Source of the DNA: Owenia fusiformis
Taxonomy: Eukaryota; Annelida; Polychaeta; Sabellida; Oweniidae
Length of the DNA: 64,000 nt
Assembly (NCBI GenBank): GCA_903813345.2
Contig: CAIIXF020000012.1
Span: 12,074,932 to 12,138,931, forward strand
Direction: 5' to 3'
This document shows positions 31,495 through 42,769 of the stretch, piece by piece. Under the pieces are notes generated by a model that saw nothing but the letters and a program-made list of their open reading frames with translations, ran no database searches and was not told the DNA's origin. Made by a program: the position numbers and the translations under genes. How positions within the stretch are numbered: the stretch's first letter is position 1; each line of letters starts with the position of its first letter.

Positions 31495-31833
31495 AAGGAC
31501 GATTCTCGGTTTGGAGAACAGTCTCTTGGGCTAATAATTTTTTTAATGAAAATATAGAAATATTACCAAAATTACCCTATGAATATTCAAAAGAGGACAT
31601 TTAAATCTACAAGATGAAAAAATAACAAATTGGTCTGAAGGGAAAGAAGTTCATCAGTGTACTGCGCTAATATTTTTTTGCGAAAAATCTAGAAATATTA
31701 CCCAAATTAAATTATGACTATTCAAAAGAGGACATTTAAATCTATATTATGTAAAAAAATCAAATTTGTCCGAAGCAAGGATAATGCTCATTTAGATTGA
31801 TGAACTTCGTTCTCCAAACCGAGAATCGTCCTT
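31495..31833. mobile_element. MITE, about 340 bp, with duplicated interior
   Basis: AAGGACGATTCTCGGTTTGG and its complement mark the ends. Inside, a segment with agaaatattacc and ttcaaaagaggacatttaaa occurs twice. A copy of the right half occurs at about 60050-60215. Confidence 0.7.
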
Positions 31834-33080
31834 TAAACATATTTCAGTCAAATTCATGCTGAGCACAACATTTTGGTTTCAATTTTATAATCTCTATACA
31901 TGACCCTGGTGATGAAGATTCAGAATCAGTCAAAAAAACCTAAACCGGAAAACTGTGCTCATTGTGCAAAACTAAAAGTGAAGCAACTTTTTTTCTGATA
32001 TTTCTTACATCAAATGGCAGCCATCTTGTTTTTCCCCCTTCAAATTAAACTGGCGGGAAATTCAAAAATTTGAAAAAATTTTAATCCTATACATTTCAAA
32101 AATATGATTTTCTTTTTAATTCTTCATGGGTCTTAAGTTATTTCTCCTTTGTATGTCATACATGTTGCCATTGGTGTTTTTTCTATGATAATGACCCTCT
32201 TTATTTGTTCAGATACTTATTCTGACTCTCAGCAGGGGGTTAATTTTGCATCAAAACTCGTGAAAAAGTAAATATACTTATCAAATATAACTAGGACAGT
32301 AATAAAAACCATATTTCACATACATTTGACTGAGGGACCAAAAGTGCATATATCCGGACACATCCTTCTCACGAGTTAGTTTTCTAATATTACACGTCGT
32401 CGTGATGTTTTAATGGATGTAAGCATATTCATTACGCTTTTCTTTATCTTGATGTGAAAATCCAAGCTATGATGTTATTAGAAAATTTGAATCCGCCATT
32501 TTTGTTTATCGATTTGGACCAATCAGAGGTGTACCAACTGAACGTCATCTCAATACATGTTTACATTATAAATGCAGTCATCTTTGAACTCTGAGGTTAA
32601 TCCCCCTCCCCCCCGATTCTGAAATATCTATGAATGAATACTCAGTAAACATGTGTATGGTAATATTTCTCAAATGTAACGATTCTATTCTATGTTCTCT
32701 CAATGACAAATAATGATTTAGACATTCTTATCAGAAGCTTATTCCATTGCTCAAAGGTTCAAACTAACAATTATGCTATTAGACAGTGTTGTGTATGTAG
32801 TACAGTATCACAGCAGTGTAGTATAGCAGACAGCTCCAAGAGATACCTCAATCTCCCAATTCTTGATGGGCCAAGATTTACTGCATAACATAACACAAAT
32901 CATTGTAATTTGTTGAGCTACTCCAGAAGATCATACTACTGCACATATTATCCACTGTCTAATTAAATTTTTCATTGAAACGAATCAGGAAGACTGGCAG
33001 TGTCATTTGGAACTAATTCTCTTAGTTCATGTTCATTATAGAATGAACTATATTCAGGTTTTGAATCCATGGAGGGAATT
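31834..33080. other. AT-rich spacer, no gene seen
   Basis: Short chance open frames only. I see no repeat structure beyond homopolymer runs. Confidence 0.5.
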
Positions 33081-34381
33081 TTAGAACACATTCTGTAGCT
33101 TTCCTTCTTTTGTATCTGCAATTTTGCCAGATGTCAACTTCGTCAGCATATCTTCAACTCCAGAGAATATGATGGCTACCTGCTCCTCTACTGCCATGGG
33201 GACTGCAAAGATATATCATAAACATAAAATTTCAAGGAAATGTGTGACAAATGAGTTGTCAAATTCACCTCTATTCTCTGCTCTGTTTGCCACTTCAATT
33301 TTAGTCCTTTTCTCAATGTTTTCGCCCACTGTGAGTTTTTGAAGTATCTTAAATGAATGCCCACGGGGTTTCACAAAGAGGGAAAAAACGTTTTCATACA
33401 CCTTTTTCAGATAAACGCCCATGGGCCTAAACGTGAGAAACTCTGGTAAATATTTATAACACACATGTGCAATGTGAAATAAGAGCATGTGCAAAACATG
33501 AAGTAGGCCAATTAATATAATATTTTTGACCACTCTGTCAGACCAATCTTTTATCAAAACTACTAGTATGTGTCCTTAATATGTAAAATAATCATATACC
33601 ATTTCAAATGTTGACCTTGACCTTAAGTTAAGAAAGCATTAACTCAACAAGAAGCAAATCAAAGTGAAGAAATTTTTTTTGATAAATAGTGGTCGTCTTA
33701 AAAATTTCTCCTTGAACCGACCTTTTACCAGTTTACTAGTATTTCAATTTTCAAAAAACATGTTTTCTTGTAAAAAATAATGGCCATTTTGAAACTCAGC
33801 TGTGTTCTTGAACCTACCTATTTCATGGCTTAAATCTGATCCTACACATGATACAGACTTCAGGGACCCACATTGATGGAGGGATCTACTATAGAAGTCA
33901 TTGATCTTAGGAATCTGGATATGTGAATGGAGCTCTGGAAATACCAAAAAAATGTGTAAATTAGTGTAGATTATAACTAGTCTTTGCATCAGGATGCAAT
34001 AAAGCACATGTTATGGGGAAAATGTAAGTTTCAAAATGGGCATGTTCTTTTTTGTTTTGTATTTTGTTTACCAGTAATGAGGGTTGGCAAAACCTGTTCT
34101 GTATATACAGCGTGTCCCCCACCCCCTAGGTAGTATGGGCCCCCCATAAGCAGACATATACCAATGGTTCCATTGCATGTGTCATATATCATTTAAAGCT
34201 TTGCACAAGCTTTAAATGTTGTCATAACATGTTGTCATGGCTTTTTGTACCAGCTGTGGACCGACGACGCAGTCAAACACCTTGAAGTACTTTTTACAAA
34301 CAAGCAAATTAAGGGGCCCCTGAGCAACCACACACCCGCCCATTAAATTGATCACAATATAGCACCTACGGTGCGATGATA

Positions 34382-34644
34382 ATATTGTACTCCCGGTAAT
34401 TTTGGCACGCTACTTTATTTTGGGCTTTTCGCAAAAATTGGAAAATTCGCGAATTATAAAAGGCGCGAAAATTCCAGCAGTTCTAATTCGGGGATTTCAA
34501 TGTTGACAATATTTAATCCAGGGCTGGGCTATAATAGGTAAAAAAAGCCGAAAAAATTAAAAATTAGCGAAATATAATAGCCGTGAAACAAAATGCCAAA
34601 AACGCAAAATATAATTGTGTCAAATATTAGTGGGAGTACAGTAT
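34382..34644. mobile_element. MITE with ATA.TGTACTCCC termini
   Basis: TATTGTACTCCC at the left and GGGAGTACAGTA at the right form terminal inverted repeats. The interior has cgcgaaaa/ttcgcaaa motifs as in 26081-26419. It lies within an intron of the ATP synthase alpha relic. Confidence 0.6.
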
Positions 34645-35944
34645 ATCATGAACATGTATATCAGAATGTACCTTGACCTGCATATTTATAATTTGAAAAT
34701 GAACACTCAACTTAATTCATGAAACATACTGTAGATACAGTTAATTATCACACTTAAGAACTGAGATTAAGAACTGAGTTTTAAGTTTTATCATTGATCT
34801 GGAAATCAGCATTTCAAACTCAGGTGTATAGCAAGTCTTGGTATAGCAATGAAATCCAAATAGAAAGGCTTACACAAATGAAATCTTTCAGAGATTTGGA
34901 GATTTTCCAAAATACACCTGAAAATTGGTGGATTTTTGTTTGGCAGACCTTTTCAATCCGTCAAATTAAACAGTAGCCAAATTAAAGGTGCAACAATTAG
35001 TGCATAGGGGGCATTAAATGATCATTGACCAGTGTCAAAATATATTTAAGTTTGTATATTTCATCAAGACTAGAATTATTTTTTATTATCTCCTAAGAAA
35101 CCCCCTGGATGAACATTAGTTCAGCTGATATTCCTCTTGAAACGTTGTGAATCTTAAAATCTATGAATTGGGACACCCTTTATAGAGGCTTTGAATTGAA
35201 TTTATACTGCTTAATGCTGAAATTGATAGTTTATCCATACATTTCAAGAAAATAGATATGTCAAAAAAGATATAAAGCTAAATATTGACCTGATAGCTCA
35301 GAAAAAAATAAAAAAATTCGAAGTTTCTCTCTACAGTCCTTGTTGCCCCTTTAAGTGTATCTACAGTACCCACGTAATAGGACTTTCTCACCTGTTTCGC
35401 TTATCTCTGAAGTATTCTCACATGATGTCACAGCCAGAGTAAGGAGTCAGGTATTAGAGAGGGGCAGCATCAGAAAGCCGTGCCAGATACAACAATGAGG
35501 ATGTACTTTATGGCATCTAAAGAAATATTTAAACAAGTTGTTAGAGAAAATTAGTACATAGATGACAGGCAGGTTTATGGTTGTTTCAATACCTATTACT
35601 CCAGTATCATCAAGGCAACAATAAATATTTTTGAAGCAATCTCTAACAAAGCATTAAAATGACAAAATGTAGCCACCTGGAAGCTACATCTAATCTAAAC
35701 ACTATTAGTTAAATTTTTTCAAGTTCTAAGAATTTGTTATAGATGCTGAATGCTAACTGCTGACAACTGGATGCTGTCCACAGAAAATGTGAAGGCTATA
35801 TAACATTCTAATATGATACGTGACGTCACAATAGCTAGCACAATTGATTTACTGGTCTATATTGCAGTATGCATGACTTCTAAAATTCATAAATGCAAAT
35901 AGAAATAGTTGTGTTTCTTGTGTGTTTATCATATTAGAATCGTA

Positions 35945-36110
35945 ACAAAGACCTCGATTTTATGATATATGTTAAATATATGACCTCAAATTTTATTCTG
36001 GCCATTGCCAAAGACCTCAATCGCTTCGCAATTTCGGTCTTTTAACAATGAGCAGAATAAAATTTTCGGTCATATATTACGCCATAAATTATAAAATCTT
36101 GGTCTTTATT
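35945..36110. repeat. Palindrome with cgcttcgc core
   Basis: aaagacctcgattttatgat at the left is mirrored near 36080-36110. The arms meet around caatcgcttcgcaattt. It resembles the other small palindromes at about 43600, 56870 and 58280 in having a CGCTTCGC or GCTACGC core. Confidence 0.7.
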
Positions 36111-36439
36111 CCTTAAATATCTCACCATTTTAGTAGGTAGTGACATAAAATCAATGTGTGTACAAAAGTGTAACATCTTGAAGTCTCTGACTGCCAACAG
36201 CCTAATTTTAGTAACAAAAATGCTTTTAGCAATATCAAACATTCAGGTTTTTGATCATTTGAACCCACGTGAGCTAATATTATCATGACTTCAACTAATT
36301 TAAATGAACAAGGAAACAAACCTGCATCTTTGAGTTTCTTGAGGAACTGAGTAACTATAGATCATTTCTACTCAAGCAATCTGCATGGGTTCTTTCACTT
36401 CATGTACCCAGAGCTTTAGTACCCACTCTTTGCCTGCCT

Positions 36440-39329
36440 GAAAATCAAAGTGTGAAGAGCATTTAGTATACAGTCAGTTCTTGGATATGTTATGCATGAA
36501 AATAGTCCTTTTGCATCTGTAAAAAAGCATCTAATATTGAAATTTAAATTCATTCAAATGCTAACTTACCATCCTATTTGGCCAATGCAATTGTGCTCTC
36601 TGGCTAATGACATTTTCAATTCATTTTCCCCATAGAATATAAAAAATACCCTTCTCAAAAGTGAAATTGACTGAAAAGGCTATAAATATTACCTATACCT
36701 AACATTAATAAGACAATGCATTAAATGCAATGGTGCAAAGATAAAGTGTTTTGCACTGTAAACGGTGAAGTGGACTATTTGATGATTAAAAAATTTCACC
36801 TTTTATTGAAAAATGGTTGGATATTTGAATATTTGAAAAACATTTCCAATATTTTTGCTTATGTCTGTTAATTTTGGACCTTTTGATATTAAAGGCTTAA
36901 GAGATTTTTCTACAGCAATGCTTGATCAAAATATGAAAATTTGAAAATGAATTCCACAGATCATCAAAAGCAAGGCTTTTTGGCCAGAGTTCAACTCAGT
37001 TCATAACATGAAAAAGTTTCACACCAACTGTTAAAATTATGAGAAAGCTGCTAGTAAAGGCTGAAGAAGATCTGGAGATATTTCATCAATGATGCTAGAT
37101 CAAAATATGAAAATGAATTCCACAGATCAACTTGCTTTTATAAATGTCACTACATGAAAAAGTTTCACACCAACCGTTGAAATTATGTTGAAAGATTAAG
37201 TGTAGCTAAATTAAACTGGCTCTCTCTAAAGCTGGCGGGATATAAGTATTAGCAGTATTATCAGGAGCTTTTCTCGCATCAAAATGAGGAAAATATGTCC
37301 AATAAACAATAACAATTTCAGTTGATCAAAATAATAAAGACAATACAGAGAAAGAAATGTCATGTCACCCTACACTTGAAGGAAATCACGGACCTCTGCC
37401 AGATTATCTGCTCTGTGTCTATGCTCAATAAATATTTTTTATCCTTTTAGCCTACTACCAATAGGAGCTGGATCTGGCTCCGGATCTGTGGTTTAAATTG
37501 TCACTCGGTTGTTTTTCACAATGAAATTCCCAATAAAATTTCCCCACTCGTCACCCTTATTTCCTGATTTATGATTTTTGGAAATATGTTTGAGAAACGA
37601 TTTAAGTCAATGAGGCAAATTAGAAGTCGGTTACTACACAAGTTGATTTTGAACTGTGAAATGCAGACATGACAGCAATCTTAGTTCAACTAGGCTTAAT
37701 CATCCTGATGAAAAGTCAAAGAAAGGAAACTTGGTGAGCCTTAGTTATCGCAGTCCACAAGTTGTAGACCGTAATAATGCCTTGGCCCAGAGACATGAAA
37801 AACAGTTTTTCATGTCTCTGCTTGGCCCTTGGTCTAGATCGGGATTCATAAAAGTCTTAAGTTGATCAAGAATAAGGGTAATATCCCAGGGTAATATCGA
37901 CCATCTAGTTATACCCTAAAAGCACAATAATTCAGATTGGAAGGGCAAAACTGGTCATTCAAAATTCAACTTAGAAAATTGGAAGCCATCTTCGATCTTG
38001 GAATAATTTTAGTAAACTTTTACGACTTGTTCCTTCGCTTTTATCGATAGCACCTGTTATATACTTACTTCAATGTTATCTGTTTGTTCCCTTATACTTT
38101 ATACACCAGACAGCAATACCTTAGGGTCCAATTTATTGTTACTGTCGTCATATTCGGGCATATTCGACAGCAATTTGAAAACTCCACCTCAAAACTTCAA
38201 AACCGGAATTTACGTCATGAGGTCATGACTCGCCAAAAATACGATTTAGGGTGAAAAATGAGAGTGCACTTTCGATATCATTTTCTACATGAACTACAGG
38301 TGGGTTAAAAAAGTTAAGCTGACAAAAAGATCAAAGATATCCAAAATAAGCGAGAACACTTGAAGGTTAGTGCTGAAAACCCTGAAGACAAATTTCTGCC
38401 AACTTTTTAGCGGAAAATTTTTTTTTTTGGAAAATTCTTCCAAAAATTTTCAAGTCGGGCCTACACCAAATACACTATTTTATCCCTTATGAAACATAAC
38501 GATGGCTTCATATATCGCAACTCTCGTATCTGGCATCCTAAAAATTCAAACAGAATCAAAATTGATAATGGGTTGAGTTATGGCCTCTTGATTTGAGGTG
38601 TCGTATTTTTCTACGAACTCGTGTACCGAGAAATCGGGACTATATCACGCCACGGCGGAGATAGAAATGTCGCTAACCGAAGCACAATTTGCCCTTTGGA
38701 TCTCCTGCTGATATGATATCCCATGATGCATAGGTGAGGTACAGGCAAAAATGTTGACCGCTAATTGACCAATCAGATGCGAGTATTTACACTGAGGTAC
38801 TAACAATATAATTATATAATAGGGTCGCAAGACCTTTAAGTTTTTTGGCCATTTTATTGTTGCCTGTAATAGATTAGCAACCCTAGTCCGTTTATCCCAT
38901 ACAGCTATAAGGTCATACTGCTACCATCTTTAATGTCCTTCCCAGTCGCACGCCTCTTGAGCCACCCTTTTTTCATGTTATCGACTTTTTCTAATAATAA
39001 CATAGATATACACAGTCAGCTGATTGCCAAATAAAGTTTTTTCAACATTAGAGGCAATTAAATGATATATACATGTCAGTGAAATAATAGATATTACATA
39101 AAATACAAAAGGTTTACATATCCTAATTCCAAATCACTGAATCAAGGAAATCCAATGGGCGGGGATGATGACACCCTTGAATGCATGTGAATTGTTATTC
39201 AGCTTTCAAAGGCCTTTGGGATGGCTGTTTGGGCTTCTTTAAAAGATCAGGGACCTACTCTCATCACACCCACACAATTGGGTGCCACCTTTTCACATCA
39301 TCTTAAACACAACCCCTGACCATTTCAAT
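36440..39329. other. Spacer, no gene seen
   Basis: It holds a short perfect hairpin at about 37787-37820 (cagagacatgaaaaac and complement), a fragment of the 27640-type repeat near 38375, and short AT-rich tracts. No supported coding region. Confidence 0.5.
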
Positions 39330-39775
39330 AGAATAACCCAGATGCGAGTAGAAATAATCTTGATTTACGTCATTAAAAATTCAAAATTCAGTCAAAGTGA
39401 TGTCATATTTGAAATCTGCATGTAAAAGTACATCCAAAAATATGGTTTCGAAAATTGTTTATCAACTTTGAAAATTTAATTTTTTTTGAAAATGTGACTT
39501 CTTGTTCGGGTTGATTCCCCATAGACCCCATGATACAAAATCACAAAAAGTGAAATATCTTTTCTTGTATTGGATAGATAACATTTTCTTTTACTGGACA
39601 TATTTCAGTTTGCATAACTATTAGATACATAAGGGTTATATGAAAATTGAATCATTAAAACAGATGTGATTTAAGTTTAAGGGAACTTTCTCCTATACCC
39701 GCCATGCTATCTGACCCGAACGAGCCACCTGGTGGTGAATCTGGTAACTACCTACTCGCATCTGCGTTATTGAGT
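39330..39775. mobile_element. MITE, about 445 bp
   Basis: gaataacccagatgcgagta at the left is mirrored at the right as tactcgcatctgcgttattg, giving imperfect terminal repeats of about 22 bp. A related cagatgcgagta occurs alone near 38776. Confidence 0.6.
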
Positions 39776-41231
39776 TCTATAAGCCTTGCAGGGAGTATGA
39801 CTTCTTGTATTTGATGATTGGTCAGTTGCTGTATTACATAAGGATTGTTATGGTGTCAGCATGACCCCATCGGTCTATGACATTTTTTAGATATTAAATG
39901 TCAACTGAACATTCATATTCACGAAACATGCTGCCATTTATGAACAAATATGCGACGAAATAATGATTTAAGTACTTGCATCGGTAATTCTATGAACACC
40001 TATAATATCAACAAATTGATTTTCCTTAAATAATTTATTGAGTGCCAGAATTTTACTCTAGTTTTCAAATATGTAATCAGTTTTTGATAATACTGAAAAT
40101 TAAAAAAGAAAAGGTGATGCTTGAACAATTTCGCTGTCCGGGCTACTATGGACATTAAGATCCTCTAATTTAAGTACTCATACTGTGAACAATTAAATTT
40201 CCCAACCATTCCCCTCATCCACCAAAAAGTTTAGAGACCTGAATTGTGAATATAGATAAATGTATATCATTATTTACATCCAACAACAAGTAAATTATTG
40301 TTCAATTCACAACAAGCAGTTCTAGGGAGAATCACAAATATTGCTTATCACTGTACAGGTGCAGTATTTAGAAAATTGTTGCTAAATACTGGCATGCGTT
40401 AAGCTATACAATAGATAGTATATTGCACTTAATAAGTATGAGAAAAGGATATGAACATTTAACCTAACTGCACTATAATACACAGTATGTGTACACGATT
40501 AATGAGAGCACATCCTGTTTTATAGACATGTTTTGTTTTTCATCAATCAATTAATATATAGTAGAACGTACTACAGTTATATGGAACATTTTTGCATTTA
40601 TTCTTACATTTATTCTCAATCAATCCATTTATTAATTATTCAGGATAGTTTTGTCTCATATCTTTCCTGGTCATACATAATTTCCATAAGTCAAAATGGT
40701 TATACTTTATTATTTAGTAATACATATTGTTTATGGATTTCTTGAGATATATAAATGTGGTCACAAATTTTCCCTAATGTCTGCAAAGTAATCTTTTTAA
40801 CACTTAGTGGCAAGGGAAGGCCATTTTGACCCCCCCCCCCTTCCCTTGCGTTTTTATTACTTGTCTGGTTTCAATAATGTTGGTATTGTTCTAAACCTGT
40901 ATTTTTCTTAAAAGTAGGTCAACAAAGGTCAAATCTGATCTGAGCTCATTGTGATGAGAGGAGTTACACTGTCAATAAGTGTGATGGTTATCATGTTATT
41001 ATAGCCCTAATGTCCATATATTACATAATATGTGTTGTATTATACTACTGTCACTGCCAGGACTGAGAAGAAATGAGATGCCATGGTTTATAATTATGGA
41101 TGTTATGCACTTTCAAAGATAGTGGGTATCGCAAAAATCAAATTGAAATCAATGTAACGCGAAATTGAATAATCAACAATTTCAAGTTCAACTTGTTTTT
41201 GTCTTTAGCATCCATATATAAAGATTGACGA
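39776..41231. other. AT-rich spacer, no gene seen
   Basis: Includes a poly-C tract near 40830. No reading frame with recognisable content. Confidence 0.5.
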
Positions 41232-41536
41232 CAAGGAGGATTGGCTCCCAGGATCGAAACTCGATATTTTCCAACAATGAAAACGTCGAAATGTCGTTAT
41301 TTTCTGAAATTAAAACCGACTATAAATTCAAAATAAACAGTTCAAAAGATTCGAACCAATATCTCGATCATTTCTTGTGAGTTTTGGAATTTTTCGTTTG
41401 GAAATAAGACCAAAATTCACGATTTAAATGTTGAAGTGAACAAAATGGCGGCTGTTTGAATTCGAATTTTGTATTACGACATACCCATATATGGGACAGA
41501 ATATCGGTGGTGCACTCTGGGAGCCAATCCTCCTTG
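41232..41536. mobile_element. 300-bp MITE with perfect termini and 9-bp target duplication
   Basis: CAAGGAGGATTGGCTCCCAG begins the element and its exact complement ends it. GATTGACGA flanks both sides (41223-41231, 41537-41545). A 9-bp duplication suggests a Mutator-like origin, which is an inference. This is the best-preserved of three copies in the window. Confidence 0.88.
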
Positions 41537-42610
41537 GATTGACGACAAATATCAATCGATGATTTAGTAATATATGAATGCTTGACTTGGAACGCTTCAA
41601 ATGCAATCTCAATTTCAAATTTCCTTGGGGGACAATCCCCCTGACCCCCTCAAAGCTCGTTCGTTTCGTTCACTCGTGGCGTACATTCACAAAATAGCCA
41701 CGCTGCGCCATTGGAGACCGTTCATCTGTCCCAGTCGTGTATTTTGAAGAGATTCTTGGCTGAACACTTTTTCATAAAGCAAAACAAGTCACTAAAGTAA
41801 TCTGCGTGACATCATAAATGTTGCTACATCAACTGAAGAGTATATTGGATTATTATAAATATTCGTCACATCAGGGTAACAATAGTCACCACAAAATTGA
41901 TCAATCATATAGTCAAATATTTACTCTTGAGGTACGTAGTCAATAATGTTTGAGAAATGGCCACATCATCTTTATATTAATCTGGATCAATCTGTATATT
42001 GCTTTATTGTTGAATGGTGTTATGTTTATTTTTTATTTGACGTCCATGTTTGCCCTGACAATTGAGTTGGAGGATTTATTACTACTTCTTTAAAATCTTA
42101 TAATATCATATTTTAATACAAATCTAAATATGTGTAAATATAAAGAATGATAGAATCAAGGGTCTGCGTGTACAACTAAATAGGTCGAAGCACTCAACTC
42201 AAATGATCCAAACTTACTTTTTTAACATGCCCTTGCGCAACACCACATTAATTTACACGTAATCGAGTTTGCACATAATTTGTTTGCATCATTTCTTACA
42301 TAGTTAACTCCTCCCTTTATGAGAAATGAAGACTGATAATACTTATGATAATTACGTATCATTCTTACACTAGTCTTACATTAAGTATTTCATTTTGATT
42401 TTGGAATTTAGACAGGTAGGTAGATCTTTCATTCCTATGAAAAAGTGAAATAAGACATGGCAAATGACTTTTAATTGCTATAGAATCAATATATAAGTCT
42501 TAAACAAGCATACCGAGAAAATTACTAAAATGTGAAAGTATGTAGGCTCATGAAGTGACTTTGAATTTTGTATGACGATATCATTTGTCTCTTTTTGCAG
42601 CATTAGACTT

Positions 42611-42769
42611 ATGGGAATGTGTATAATCGTCTTTCTTATGCTATCATGTTTCGCATCTTGCTACGCAGGAAATGCCACATTATTCATAAGACAGATGAAG
42701 AGAAAATGTAATGGAAATAATCACTATCTTATGGACGATAACAATGAAATGTTGGATAAATGTAAATCT
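42611..42769 (+). CDS. Copy B exon 1: signal peptide
   Basis: This exon encodes 53 residues beginning MGMCIIVFLMLSCFASCYA, a signal peptide like that of copy A. The acceptor ctttttgcag lies 10 bases before the ATG and the donor is gtaagt. Both N-terminal cysteines (KCNG, DKCK) are kept. Confidence 0.85.

Larger units (their letters stand above)
33081..36437 (-). pseudogene. ATP5F1A: Relic of mitochondrial ATP synthase subunit alpha gene, intron-containing
   Basis: Four damaged minus-strand exons lie in the right order. About 36437-36360 has a cag acceptor followed by sequence matching RVGTKAPG...KEPMQ. 35518-35393 has DAIKYILIVVSGTA, then frameshifted SDAAPL, PYSGCD and EYFRD, with a gtgaga donor. 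About 33935-33822 matches FY...SINVG...VGS...KAMK, with frameshifts. 33202-33081 has PMAVEEQVAIIFSGVEDMLT, then KEGKLQNVF and TAA. In-frame stops and frameshifts kill it. Retained splice-like boundaries and kilobase spacing argue for a duplicated rather than processed pseudogene. N-terminal and nucleotide-binding exons were not found. Confidence 0.75.

Noticed and set aside
33216-33557. 113-residue minus-strand frame
   Set aside because: Lies in the intron position of the ATP synthase alpha relic, with no recognisable content or homologue pattern.
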